64,000 bases of DNA. Source: Botryosphaeria dothidea. Taxonomy: Eukaryota; Ascomycota; Dothideomycetes; Botryosphaeriales; Botryosphaeriaceae. The notes below the pieces were generated by a model that had not been told where the DNA came from, searched no databases, and worked only from the letters and a program-made list of their open reading frames with translations. A program made the position numbers and the translations under genes. Where the stretch lies: NCBI GenBank assembly GCA_011503125.2, contig WWBZ02000082.1:1612001-1676000 (forward strand), read 5' to 3'. Numbering within the stretch: position 1 is the first letter of the stretch; each line of letters opens with the position of its first letter. Positions 13,801-25,419 of the stretch are shown in pieces.

Positions 13801-15459
13801 TTACCTCAAGAACCGTCTCGGCCTTGTTAAGTCCAAAAGCATTGGTGGTGGCGGCAGCGCTTCCTTCCGCTCTTTCACCCATGCAATATCCGGCTCCGCG
13901 CCCCTTGTGACGCCACACCAACACCTGAGGCCTGTTAAGTATTGGCATTGCTCAGGAGAGTTGTTTCCTCCCAGGCGATACATTGGGTTCTCGAACACAA
14001 CGTAACCGGGTCCTGAGCCAGCGTAATTCCCTTCCATTTCCGGGCCCGTCTGGGCCATGACAACGTCCTCGTCCTCGTCAACAACGGTGCCGAAGAGACC
14101 GCAGCCGGAGCAGAAAGGAATCAGACCAGAGCGGGTATGGTTTATGGGGAAGTTCGGCTCCGCGCGGACGGCAGCGTCGACGTTCGTGAACTGACAGGTG
14201 GCAGGGGGGAAGAAAGGTTGGAAGTTGCCCAGGTCGTTGAAGTGCCAATAACCATTGTTAAGATACTTGCCTGTCCCAAAATGCCTTGCAGCGTTCATCG
14301 TCAGAATTTCCGGGCCGTCGTAGTACGGTTGACCTTTGGAATCAGTAGTGACTCTGTATCGGGCATAGTGTGGGTGAAAATCTCTTTCAGCATCGGCAAG
14401 GAAACGTGCCGCATGCTCCCTGGTCGTTATGTTGAGGCCGCCCCAGTTATTGCTTCCTCTGTTTGATGTGCTCCCGTCCGAGTTCTCAACGTTGAGAACG
14501 TTAAGCTGCTTGCACCTTGGGTTCACGCAGCTGACGATGATCTCATGGTCCGGCTGGCTATCCGTTGGTTTGATTGCCTTCGGCAGCACGGTCCGACACA
14601 TGCGGCACTTCTTCTCAACGACAGGCTTGTTCACTTTTTGCTTCCTTTTTCCATCGATCTTAATGGAGCCCCTTTCCAGAAGCTGTTCGTCTTCCGAGGA
14701 GTACTCTGAGTCGAAGGCCTGGCCGAAGCGCAGGGAGAGAAAGTTGTACTTGTTGTCAAGATACTCGTTGACCGCCTCGTAGCAGTTCCGTGTGTTATGC
14801 TGGCCAAAATCTTCGCAATATCCACAAAATGCCACATTACGACGTGAAATGTCAGTGTCAGGGGGGCTTTGGATCCACTCCATGAGAGTCCGCTGGCTTT
14901 TGTCGATCAACTCCCGTTCCCGTCGCTCGCGGCGACCACTGGGGCAATCCCGCCATCCATGATTTCCACCGCACACTATGCAGTACGGCAAGTCGGTAGC
15001 AGCAATTGCTATCAACTCACCCACTGTAGCTTTCCATTTTTTCACCTCTTGGCAACTCTGAAACGTATGATTGGTTCGCCTTTTACAAAAGTCGCAATGA
15101 TCATGCTGCTGCTTGTTATTGCTGTTGTAGGTGTTTGGCTTGCTTAGCTTGCTTGGGTTTTTGAAACAATTGACGGGGAAGTGGCTGTTATCCTTCCCGC
15201 AGTACGGGCAGTTGGGGATAAAGTTGGTCCTGTTGAAGTGAGCCTTCCATTTCTTCTCCTCCGGTGTCGCGTTACATTGATCGGCGTAATGATCCCATGA
15301 ACCACATTCGTTACATTTGCCAGCTTTATTTTTGCCCTGCGGATGATTTGAGTGGTTCTTCTTCTTCTTCTTGTTATTGTGGTTTTGAATGTTTGTGTAG
15401 AGTGAACGAATATGATTGTAGCCGCCATTGCGGTTACCATTCTTCTTGCGTTTGGCCAT
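13801..15459 (-). CDS. Multi-zinc-knuckle (CCHC) protein of unknown function
   Basis: A single exon of 553 codons encodes 552 residues. The N-terminus is very basic and Asn/Lys-rich (residues 1-46). Five CCHC knuckles follow: C49-C52-H57-C62 (canonical CX2CX4HX4C), C84-C87-H93-C98, C122-C125-H131-C136 and C212-C215-H221-C226 (all CX2CX5HX4C), and C160-C163-H167-C172 (CX2CX3HX4C). A CX2C..CX4C zinc ribbon lies at C285/C288/C311/C316, and CX2C plus CxC cysteines lie at 450-453 and 513-515. Knuckles 1-2 and 3-4 form a duplicated module, each linked by a KKWKA-containing spacer. Such knuckles usually bind single-stranded RNA or DNA. There is no reverse transcriptase, protease or integrase nearby, so this is not an obvious retroelement Gag. 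I do not recognise an orthologue. A nucleic-acid-binding role is inference. Confidence 0.75.
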   Translation of the reverse strand: MAKRKKNGNRNGGYNHIRSLYTNIQNHNNKKKKKNHSNHPQGKNKAGKCNECGSWDHYADQCNATPEEKKWKAHFNRTNFIPNCPYCGKDNSHFPVNCFKNPSKLSKPNTYNSNNKQQHDHCDFCKRRTNHTFQSCQEVKKWKATVGELIAIAATDLPYCIVCGGNHGWRDCPSGRRERRERELIDKSQRTLMEWIQSPPDTDISRRNVAFCGYCEDFGQHNTRNCYEAVNEYLDNKYNFLSLRFGQAFDSEYSSEDEQLLERGSIKIDGKRKQKVNKPVVEKKCRMCRTVLPKAIKPTDSQPDHEIIVSCVNPRCKQLNVLNVENSDGSTSNRGSNNWGGLNITTREHAARFLADAERDFHPHYARYRVTTDSKGQPYYDGPEILTMNAARHFGTGKYLNNGYWHFNDLGNFQPFFPPATCQFTNVDAAVRAEPNFPINHTRSGLIPFCSGCGLFGTVVDEDEDVVMAQTGPEMEGNYAGSGPGYVVFENPMYRLGGNNSPEQCQYLTGLRCWCGVTRGAEPDIAWVKERKEALPPPPMLLDLTRPRRFLR

Positions 15460-17573
15460 ATCTGAATCTGTTTGATTAGTGTCACTTACAAGTGGAACCT
15501 GCCTCGAAGCGATGGATGAAGAAAAGAAGGTGATAAGGTCTTGAGCTGTTGAAGTTGAAGCAAGAGAAGCCCGCCTGCGGACAAGGAGAAAGGATCGACT
15601 AAATGATGGACGTGCTAAGGGTTCTCGGGAGCGGGCCGAGGGCGTGAATGTCTATTATAGTGGTGTTGCAGGGGGGCGTCCTCGGAGGCGTTTCTTTGTT
15701 TTGCGATTCGGATGATGGCTTTGAGGGAACCGGATTTCCATTCAAAAATAGAAGCACAAGCAATTTATGCTGCTGTCAAAGGCCGATTGTGAGAAGCTAA
15801 ATTTGGCGAAGCGTAGAAGCGGCCGAAACCTGACTCGAGGGATCAAAGAAGAGGCGATCCATGATCGACGGGCGGGAAGGCGCCGTGTGGATTGTGTCGC
15901 ATCGCTGGAAAGAGACAAAATCAGACCCTTAAAAGTGACTGGGATGTCTAGTAGGTGTGGATGAAGTAAGCAACGCATCATACTCGCAGGATGAGCTCTC
16001 ATGGCTGCATCGTGATAGGCATGTCTAAAGAGAGGTGAAGCAGAGCGCACGTCGGAGGAGGTTGGAAGGTTAAAGTCATGCTTAACACTAATTGGCCCTG
16101 CTCCCATGGTGAATGGAACAGCGAATCAGCGTGTGGAGAAGATGGGCTGTTTTAAAGTTCTCAAGCACGTTAGCTCCCGTTCGTATACCGGTTTGCTAGA
16201 TACTTGTTGCTGGAATGCCGGTCGGCACATACGGAAACACCGGAGCAATCAAGGTGCAGGAAGCAGGGCGCGCAACCGGGCGTGGGTGGGCTGTTGTCGC
16301 AAGGATGTGGCTGCGTAGAGACACACGAGGACGCTGGCATGCGGATTGTGACGCATGCGGGAGTTCAGGATTGTTGGGGTGCAGGCAGAATTCACGTCTT
16401 GACGAAGTGTTTTCAAGGCATACGGCTCCGCCTCGCGAGTGACGTGATGGGTCAGGCAGCTGCAGGCTGATCGGCTCGCGGCGGCCTTCTGGAATTTCAG
16501 CAACACGAGCGAAGTGGAGCGCGAGGCAGACAAGCGGATGTTTACGTCAGGATCGCTGTGGGAAGATGGAAGAATGCAGCAGTGTCTGAAGCCTGACGCC
16601 AGCCGGCCACACGCGCGAGTCTCGGGCTGCGGCTGGGGGGCGGGTACAGACGACAGTACCTGTCGGCGCGTGCGAAAAGACAAGGCGATCGGCCCGCGCG
16701 ACGCGTCGCTTGACTCGAGCGCGTTGGCGGGTGCAGTGACGTTATGCAGGCGCGCGCAGACTCGAGGCCTGCGCGGAGCAGCTCCCGCAGCACAAATGGT
16801 TCGATGGTCAGCATTGCGTGCAGCAACAGCTCAACGGGCCGGGCAATCGCGGTCGAGAAGTCGAGGGCGTGGTGATCTCCAGGCGGCCTCGGGCTGTTGC
16901 GCGGGTCGCCCAGCGGCGCTGCGCGTCATCCCTGGAGCTTCCGCAAAGGCGCTCAGCACCCACTTCGCGTCCAGCACGCACTGACTGCGGGCTCCGCAGC
17001 AACGCGTCCGGCCAGCACAGCGTAGCGCAGCTAGAGCAGCGCCAGTGACTACGGCCGCCGGCGTCGTCGCGCGCCCGTTGGGTTTCAGACGCGCGCTTGG
17101 CAGCGCGAGCATGGCAGTTCGCGATGCGCCGGTAGGGAGCCGGGGTGCGGCTGTCTACCAGCCTCCTCTTTAACGCAGCCACAAATACTCGCCCGCCGTG
17201 CGAGCTCTGAGCTACCTGCTAGCTCCAGCGGCCCACATCAAAACACGCCCTGCTGCACCTGCATGTCGATTGCCCGTCTCTCCACTCTGCCTGACAGCGC
17301 TGTCACTCATTCGAAAGCACCCCCGCGTCGCTCGCTGGAACACAGCCCGTCAGTCGGTCTATGACGAGCTCCCCCAGGCCCTACCTCCTCGCCCTCCCTC
17401 TGCCAACACTGCTTGCACTGGCCCCAAAGACCCGCTCACCCTCTCCTTTCGTCTGCCCCTGCCTGATCCCCAAGGTGAGCCTGACTCGCCGTGCTGAGAG
17501 TCACCATCGATAAAATCCACCACCACGCTCGCCGTCACTCGTTTGGCTGCCCGCCATTGCACCATTTGACACC
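15460..17573. other. Intergenic region containing the leader/promoter of the C2-domain gene
   Basis: About 2.1 kb with increasing GC and CpG content from 16.4 kb on. The frames at 16249-17182 are overlapping on both strands, arginine-rich and without family signatures, so I read them as by-products of GC-rich DNA. The last 350 bp is pyrimidine-rich and likely the 5' UTR of the next gene. Confidence 0.5.
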
Positions 17574-19920
17574 ATGGCGACCAAGCTTGCAAATATTGGC
17601 GCTCTCGCCAGCACCCCACACACCAACGGCATCTACTCCGACATGACCGTCGACGGCCCGGAGATTGGCACCTTGGTGGCCGTCGTCGACCGCGCCAAGA
17701 ACCTGCCTAACCGTAAGACCATGGGCAAGCAGGATCCCTATTGCGCCGCCCGGCTAGGCAAGGAAGCGAAGAAGACCGAGACTGACAGACGCGGTGGCCA
17801 GACCCCCAAGTGGTAAGCTCACCACTGGCCCAATTGGCGCAATAGGTCTAACTTCAAGAAGGGACCAGGAATTGCGCTTCACCGTGCGCGACTCGCCGGA
17901 TTACTACCAGATGAAGGTCTCCGTCTTCAACGATGACAAAAAGACCGAGCTGATTGGCGAGACTTTCATACGCCTCGACGAGGTCATCGTCCCCGGCGGC
18001 GGCCAGAGCGACACATGGCACGGCCTGCACTGCAAAGGAAAGTACGCCGGCGAGATCAGACTCGAGCTCACCTACTACGACACTCGTCAGCCCATGGAGC
18101 GCCCTGTTGCCGACAAGAGAAAGGAGCACACTCCCGTCAAGCGGAGACCGCTTCCCACCAACCCGGCAGCTGTCTCCGAGTCACCCATCACCGCTGCTGA
18201 GATTCCGCCGCCTTCGAAGATTACCAGAGTCTTCCACACTCCACCGTACGCGCAGCAATCCCTGCGTCAGAGCAGATCGATCGACGGTTCGCCCGCACCG
18301 TCAGGTCTGCCATTTTCTCCGGACGACTACGATGTCTACCACCAGCGCTCAGCGGATGCTCCCCAGCCAGAGGACATGTACGGAGGGCATTATCCAGTCC
18401 AACCTATAGCTCCACTCCAGCAGACGTCCACACATGCGCGCCATCTGTCAATGGTCCCGCAGCGGGCTCCACTCCCGTCTGGACACGACTCGCGGGCCAG
18501 ACCACTTAGTTACATGGATGTGCCCCACTCCCACTCCGCTCCAGTCGTTCCCTCCTACAACGGCTCCCCTGAAACTGCGCTGGACAGGCGGACACAGTAT
18601 CCTCCTGAAGTTCCCCCGCTGCACGAGCATAACTCAGATTCGGCTCTAAGCCATTTCTATCCTGAGCAAGATCAGCGGCACTATCCAGCATCTGGAGCTG
18701 CTTATCGCATGCCACGGAGCGCCATGCAGCCTACCGTCGAGGATGAGGACGACGCAGCGCCGCCGCCTCCACCCATGCACAGGAGCAGCGCTCCAGCCAG
18801 CGTGCCCCAAGTACCGGAGTATCCAGACATGACACCGCCCCCGCTGAATGTTGGAGAGCGCCGGTACACGCACCCTCGGGGTTCTTCCCCTCCATCTACG
18901 CCGCCGTATCTCAATGACTCCGCCCGTCCAACTAGTCGCGACGACCCTTACGCCGTGCCCTCAGCTCTTGTGCCTGGGTCGGCTTCAGCAGACCCTCGCA
19001 TGTCAACTCATCAGTATCGGATGAGTGTCAGTGCGTATCCGCCTTCGGCTAATGGGTACGGATCCCAACAGGCATACTCGTCTATCTACCAGACGCCCCC
19101 GAGGCAGCAGGCTCAACTTGAGTACCACACTCCGCCTCGCGCATCCCCCATGTCTTATACAGAGTCTGCACCAGCATATTCCTATCCAAGTATGCCTCAA
19201 GAAGGCATGCAATTGGTCAAGCCTCTTGCTGTGAGCCCCGTTGCATCCCAGTATGATTCTCGTCAGCCCCGCATCGCCAACCGCAGCACGCCAACTCGTA
19301 AGTCTGTGTCTCCTCGTCCAACAACATCCGACGGACCACGGGCGCCCTTTGGCCCCGACAGTTTCGACACTTACAACCCGCGTGTGAGCCCTCGAAACCC
19401 AAACCACTCGCGCGACATGGACATCAATTCTCGTGATGAACATGGAAATATTGTGACGCCTGACGGCCGCAAGATTGATCCGTCAGATCACCTGCCAGTT
19501 GATTCTTGGGCGCCAGAGCCAGAACCCAAGGGCAAAGACCGGGACAGGAAGCCTCCAACTCGTGAGCGCGACCGCCTCACTGGTGCCCGCGAGCTCGGTA
19601 GCCGTTATGCAGACCGTGCCATCCGGGATGCCGTGACGGGCAGCTTTGGAGGTGGCGTCGAGAATTCACCTCCCATGCCCACCACTCGCAGGCTTCAGAA
19701 GCGCAATGTGCAGCCTCTGCGGGAGCGTGAGAACTTCGGAGGGTACGGTGGTTCTCCAGGTGCATATGGTGGAAACGGTGCGCCACCGATTCCGGCCAAG
19801 GTGCCGCTGAACGATGGCATGGGTGCCGAGGATCTCGCTGCTCTCAGCGAGGAGCTCAGGGGCATCGACATCGGCGCTGCACCTACCAGCAACAGGGGTA
19901 GGTGGAGGAGGAGGGGTTGA
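17574..19920 (+). CDS. C2-domain protein with long proline-rich tail, Inn1/Fic1-like cytokinesis factor
   Basis: Exons 17574-17812 and 17862-19920 (GTAAGC..AAG) encode 765 residues. Residues of about 25-150 form a C2 domain: GTLVAVVDRAKNLPNRKTMGKQDPY, then RGGQTPKWDQELRFTV at the exon join, LIGETFIRLDEV and GEIRLELTYYD. The remaining 600 residues are Pro/Ser/Tyr/Gln-rich and disordered, with several PxxP and poly-proline runs (for example APPPPPPM) that could bind SH3 domains, and a short conserved-looking C-terminal block EDLAALSEELRGIDIG. An N-terminal C2 domain followed by an SH3-binding proline tail matches Inn1/Fic1 ingression proteins, which couple the contractile ring to septum synthesis at the cell cortex. 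That assignment is by architecture. A chitin synthase lies about 40 kb away, but linkage means nothing functionally here. Confidence 0.82.
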
Positions 19921-21889
19921 CTGTTGGAAATGACAGATGATGAAGGGGGAGTGAGATATGCGTGGTTACTCCCTCCAGTGGTCCGCAAAAGCATACGCTT
20001 TACTGCTTCTCTGCCTAATGAGGATGAAAAAGAGAACATGGTGGGTGGAGCAGATGGCAACAACGGCGTTTTGGTTCCTTATTGCGGCGGTATACCCCCC
20101 TCTCCGACGCAAAGGTCTGATTTCCTTTGCTTAATGTAAATACGGGAGGGTTCAAGTTGAAGAGAGAAACTCTCTCAACTTTTCTTCTTCGAGGCTGGCC
20201 CTAAAAAGAAAGGCCGGCTGAACAGTTCATCATAAAACTAAGCATAAGAAACCGACTGGTAAGACTGTACACAGGTTTAGTAATATTTATTTTACTTTCA
20301 GGCATATCTGGAGTTCGGCGTCTTGACTTTGATCCATCTTGAATTGGTTACTATCATGAACTGCATGTCGATGTCTCAAGATTTGACGATATGCAGACTA
20401 CACACCAGGTAGTGTGCATTAAGATGATTCAGCTGACGTTCATGGTCTCAGCAAACTACCTATAAGATTTTGACACGCGTAAAGCTCTAGCGATGAGTTG
20501 TGAAAGCTCGTTTACCACTCGCTTAGAGCCTCTCTTGGGTCGTTGCAAAATAGGGGAGTCTCGATAACCTAATGACAAAGACTCCAGGGACAAGCATGCA
20601 GGCTAAGCAGCTTAGACTTACGTGCCGAAACGCCGATCGCTTTGTCCCAAGATATAGTTTAACACGTCTTATAAATCCGCCTACTTCTCTTTGTATATGT
20701 AGGAGAGGTGTTAAACGGTCAGACGTTCGAAGTTGCGCAAGTGCTTTGTTCTCGAGGACGGTTGCGGCGACACTTGAACGGGTATGGTCTATAGTCAATA
20801 AGCCAAAAGTGCTTGGGCCGAGAAATTCTGCAGTATGTGCGTCGTTGGTACATGGTGTTGAGTTGATCATCTTGGTGAGATGACCGGCGGGATTAATAAA
20901 AAGCTCGACATGCACTTCTCCCTCTCTAAGTGGGTGCAGACTTCTGCTGGTTGATATTGAGCAGCTACATGCGATCTGACTGTTTCCACCTCGAAAAACC
21001 GTCGTAGACTGTAGCAGAAGCAATGTCTACGTAGCAGTGCTGCCTTGACACCTCATTCCTAAGGCCATCACATTCCGTAAACCCCACAACGCACAACTGA
21101 TCTATGTATTTCTGCAGCATATCCTCAATTGTCGCTGGTGTTAGACGCAGGTATACCCTAGTGGTCTAGCACCGACGACACTGACTACCCTCTCCTTCTC
21201 GACGGGTTCGACCGTTTGACTCTCACACCAACCGCCTTGTTAGCGAAAAATCCGTCCCTTCGCCCTCCCGTAGGGGCTGTGGAGGGATTTCTGCAGGTCC
21301 TTCGTCCGAGGAGACCTGTAGTTTTGCTCTTTTATTCTTCTGTGTCCTTCTCATCCACGCACTACACATTTGGATCTGTTTTAGTACACGTCGGAGGCTT
21401 TTCTGATATCTTCTGAAATTGGCTTCTCTTTTTCTCAGTGGGAAGGCGTTAAATAGTTGATTAGTCTCTTTAATGGTGGTAAGGAGCGGGGCGTTTTATC
21501 GTGGTAGCGATAGTTAGTGCAAGGCTCCAAAATCCGGCGGATGTTCTGCCCTCCCGGAGAGCGCACGAAGCATGAAATCCTGAGGCTACACCAGATCAGT
21601 ATGAACAGTCCTCGCTCCCATGTTAGTTACAACTTTGTGCAAGGGGGAGTTGTATTCATATTCACATAAGAGAAGTAATCATTAAAGCAAAATTTCGTGT
21701 AGTGGCGCCTCTGCGCTCGCTCTTTCCAGTCTTTGCAGCCCACCAACGCCTCGTGTAATTTCGATTTCGTACCCAAATTCCCGTAAAGGTTCCACACCAG
21801 TGCCGATGACGTCCAAGTTAAAGGGGTCCGCAAGAAGCTCAATTATCGTACAGTGCAGGCAAGCCCAGTCTCAAGTGAGACCGGAACGC
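19921..21889. other. Convergent intergenic region with no recognised gene
   Basis: About 2 kb between the C2 gene and mad2 3' ends. Small frames (103 codons or fewer for most of the interval, 166 at 20523-21023 minus) have no family signature. A hairpin with arms CAGGTC and GACCTG lies near 21293-21317. Its role, if any, is unknown. Confidence 0.5.
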
Positions 21890-22794
21890 TTACTCGGCAA
21901 GCCTGTCATGCTATTTAGTATTTGGAGATTCTTAAGAGCTTGTAACTTTGTGACTAACCTGTAACTGACTAAAGTGTCGACACGGTGGTTGCTAGTCGAG
22001 AAACTCCTCAGCTGGACTTTCTCTCCGTTTTCGATTTCTTTGGCATCGGAGTCGCCCCATTCGACGGGCACGTCTGAATCCGCATCGGCGTAGACCAAGA
22101 CGTTGAAAGTGCAGTTGCCATCCAACATGGGTAGGAAGGTTACCGAAGCGGTGATCTGGCGGAACAACGACTGGATCTCCGACTGGATCTCTGCCTCAGT
22201 CTTCTCCGGGGATTCCTTGGCGGGTGGTTGCGGTTCTGCCGCGGCGGCGTTTTCACTGTCGGCCGCTTCACCGGCAGCGGCAGTGCGGGACTTGGCGCTC
22301 TTGCCGAAGATCTGGACGTCGAACTGCCAGCGCTCGACGTGCTCGCCGGTCTCGCGGCTGGTGATGACGATGACGAGCTTGTTGATCTTGGAGCCGAGCA
22401 TCCATTTGCTGAGCTGGGACATGATCTTTTTGATGTAGGCTCTCACCTGATCATCGGATGAGACCATCATCGTCAAGCCGTACTTCTTGACGGCGCTGAA
22501 GTCCTCGGCAGGGTAGACGCCCCGCTGGAAGAGGATGGTGTGTATGCAGTACTCGAACTGGAGCGCGTTAGTTTCACTACGTACAGCATCGTATTGGACA
22601 GCTGAAAGTCATACAAACTCTGAGACGAGCTTCGAAGAGCCCTTGAGGGCCAGCTTGTGCGTCTTCGCTTCCGGATCATCTTTCGATGACGAGCTCTTCT
22701 TGACCTTCTTCTCGCCGGACGCGGTCTTGGAAGAAGACTTTGATGACGACTTGGTGGACGACTTGGTCTTCGGCTTCTCTTTCTCGGCCGACAT
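21890..22794 (-). CDS. mad2: Spindle assembly checkpoint protein Mad2 (HORMA domain)
   Basis: Three exons, 22794-22615, 22557-21959 and 21902-21890, encode 263 residues. HORMA hallmarks cross the first join: SKLVSEF|FEYCIHTILFQRGVYP, then EDFSAVKKYGLTMMVSSDDQV, YIKKIMSQLSKWML, ERWQFDVQIFGKS, VTFLPML and the safety-belt end VQLRSFSTSNHRVDTLVSYRLAE. Mad2 inhibits Cdc20-APC/C at unattached kinetochores. The protein is longer than the usual 200-210 residues because of a Ser/Lys-rich N-terminal extension of about 46 residues and an Ala/Glu/Pro-rich insertion of about 35 residues before the EIQSEIQSLFRQ helix. No internal ATG would give a conventional N-terminus. The last exon is only 13 nt; retaining the 56-nt intron would replace the C-terminus. 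The gene is divergent from guf1 across 574 bp. Confidence 0.93.
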
Positions 22795-23368
22795 GGTTGG
22801 TTCGTGGATGGTTCCTGGACGATCTCCCGGTTGCAGAGCGATGGCGATGGCGGCGGGCTGATTCAAAAGCTTTGACGGATTGGCCCGGTCGGTCTGATCA
22901 AGGAAGGTTGATGCCACGGGCAGTGGGTCTCTCGCAGCGGGCGCCTCTTGATACTGGCTTGTCCTGGCTAGCGCGAGGCGGTGGTGCAGGGAATGGGACC
23001 GAGTGATGCGTTGTGCTTGAGGCGAGGTCGTTGGAGATGGAGACGGCGCCAGCCAAGCCAAGACTGTGTACGCTAGTTGGCGCGGCAACCGCTGGATCCA
23101 GAGCCTCACGCCCACCAGAGGCGATGGATTTATTAGGCTAGTAGAGTTCTGAGAGCCGAGTCAAGCACTTTCAAGACTTTACATAAAGAACATCGTGCTA
23201 TGCTTGTGGGCAGCGGCGCTTGCGTTGGCATCTGGGTTGCGGGCGGGCATTGCGGCGGCGCTCCTCCGACCTCCGACGTTGGCCGCAATTTTCAAGCCGG
23301 AACACTCGAGAGCTTTGTTGCATTCATCCCGACCGCAGCCTTGCTGATGCCACCCCAACTTGATACTC
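22795..23368. promoter_or_regulatory. Divergent promoter between mad2 and guf1
   Basis: A 574-bp interval between two start codons on opposite strands. It holds both promoters and 5' UTRs. No TATA box or other element stands out. Confidence 0.5.
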
Positions 23369-25419
23369 ATGCCACCATGCTCCCGAGCCGCTGAACGCCT
23401 TGCGCGGCCTTTTCAGGGCGCGTTTACTCGCCGTCCCTCCCAACGCCTACCTCGCGCCCCGCCGACATGGCTGCGCACCTTTCAAACCACCGCCGCCCGC
23501 TACGCAGTGGCCTACCGGGCCCAGTCCGACCTTGAGAAGCGCGTCGCCGCCATCCCAATTGAGCGTTTTCGGAACTTCTGCATCGTTGCCCACGTCGATC
23601 ATGGCAAGAGCACGCTCAGCGACCGGTTGCTCGAGCTCACCGGCACCATTGAGCCTGGCGGCAACAAGCAGATCTTGGACAAGCTGGACGTGGAGCGTGA
23701 GCGCGGCATCACTGTCAAGGCTCAGACATGCAGCATGATTTATAATCACAACGGTGAAGACTACCTGCTGCATCTTGTCGACACCCCCGGTCATGTCGAC
23801 TTTCGCGCAGAAGTGTCGCGCAGTTATGCCAGCTGCGGAGGAGGTACGTCACATCGCGCCTGTGGATTTGACTATTGCAATCGAGATCTAATTTTTCTTC
23901 AGCCTTGCTACTTGTCGATGCCAGCCAAGGCGTGCAAGCCCAGACTGTCGCCAACTTCTACCTTGCTTTTGCCCAGGGTCTCACGCTGCTCCCGGTTGTG
24001 AACAAGGTCGATTTGCCCTCCGCAGACACCGAACGCGCTCTCGAGCAGTTGGAAGAAACCTTCGAGCTGGATCGTACAAACGCTGTGTTGGTATCTGCAA
24101 AGACTGGATTGAACGTGGAATCTATACTTCCCAACGTCATCGAGCAGATTCCGGCTCCTGTCGGCGACAACACGAAGCCTCTCCGCCTACTGCTTGTCGA
24201 TTCCTGGTACAATCACTACAAAGGTGTCATTCTTCTTGTGCGTATCTTCGATGGAGAAATTAAGGCTGGCGATGTCATTACATCGTTCGCTACAGGATTG
24301 AAGTATACCGTCGGCGAGGTCGGTATGATGTACCCGGATCAGACGCCGATGACCAAGCTTCGCGCTGGCCAAGTTGGATATATCTATTTCAATCCTGGTA
24401 TGAAACGCTCGCAGGAAGCCAAGGTTGGCGATACCTACACTACGGTTGGTTCAGAGAAGCTGGTAGAGCCGTACCCAGGTTTCGAGGAGCCCAAGTCTAT
24501 GGTTTTTGTTGCTGCGTTCCCTGTTGACCAAAGCGGCTATGAGCATCTGGAGGAGAGCATCTGCCAGATCGTGCTCAACGATCGCGCTGTAACTGTCAGC
24601 AAAGAATCCTCGGAGGCTCTTGGTGCCGGCTGGCGTCTCGGGTTTTTGGGTACCCTTCACTGCTCAGTGTTCGAGGACCGCCTCCGTCAAGAGCACGGTG
24701 CGAGTATCATCATTACGCCGCCATCTGTCCCCACTAAAATCATCTACAGGGATGGAACCGAGACCGTGATCTCGAATCCGAACGCGTTCCCTGACGAGCA
24801 GGAGCGCCACACCAAAGTAGCAGAAGTCCAAGAACCTTACGTCTCCTGCACTATTACCCTCCCAGAAGAATATATCGGCCGAGTCGTCGAGCTTTGCGAA
24901 GCAAACCGCGGCGAACAGAAAGAACTCACCTTCTTCACGGCCACGCAGGTGATCTTGAAGTATGATCTTCCGCTCGCGCAGCTAGTCGACGACTTCTTCG
25001 GTAGGCTCAAGGGCTCGACCAAGGGTTACGCCACACTCGACTATGAGGAAGCTGGCTTCCGCAAGTCCAATATCCAGAAGCTCCAGCTGCTCGTTAACAA
25101 GGAGCCCGTCGACGCGGTCGCGCGCGTTGTACATAGCTCCCAAGCTGAGCGGATTGGAAAGGACTGGGTCAAGCGCTTCAAGGAACATGTCGATCGCCAG
25201 ATGTTCGAGATCGTGATTCAAGCCGCCGTGGGAAGGAGAATCGTGGCGAGAGAGACAATCAAGCCATTCAGGAAGGATGTGCTACAGAAGCTGCACGCAA
25301 GTGATATAACACGGAGGAAGAAGCTTCTGGAGAAGCAGAAGGAAGGCAAGAAGAAGATGAGAGCTGTGGGTAATGTTGTCATTGATCAGAAGGCTTTCCA
25401 GGGATTTTTGGCGAAGTGA
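23369..25419 (+). CDS. guf1: Mitochondrial translation factor Guf1 (EF4/LepA GTPase)
   Basis: Exons 23369-23843 and 23903-25419 (GTACGT..CAG) encode 663 residues. The N-terminus is rich in Arg, Ala, Ser and Thr with few acids, as expected of a mitochondrial presequence (about 50 residues). GTPase motifs follow: G1 AHVDHGKST, switch [11 protein letters not shown]3 DTPGHVDF, G4 NKVDLPSAD, and [14 protein letters not shown] across the splice join. The LepA-specific C-terminal domain is present ([20 protein letters not shown], then [20 protein letters not shown]). Guf1 acts on mitochondrial ribosomes, promoting back-translocation and supporting synthesis under stress. The ATG at 23369 is the first in frame; a nearby ATG at 23377 is out of frame and closes immediately. 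Confidence 0.95.

Noticed and set aside
13801..15459. Zinc-knuckle protein as a retrotransposon Gag.
   Set aside because: No protease, reverse transcriptase, integrase or LTRs occur in the flanks. The number and spacing of knuckles are atypical for Gag, though domestication is not excluded.
21151..21240. tRNA-like sequence with an A-box-like TAGTGGTCTAG and B-box-like GGGTTCGACCG.
   Set aside because: The T stem (ACGGG against GTTTG) and the acceptor ends do not pair, so no cloverleaf forms.
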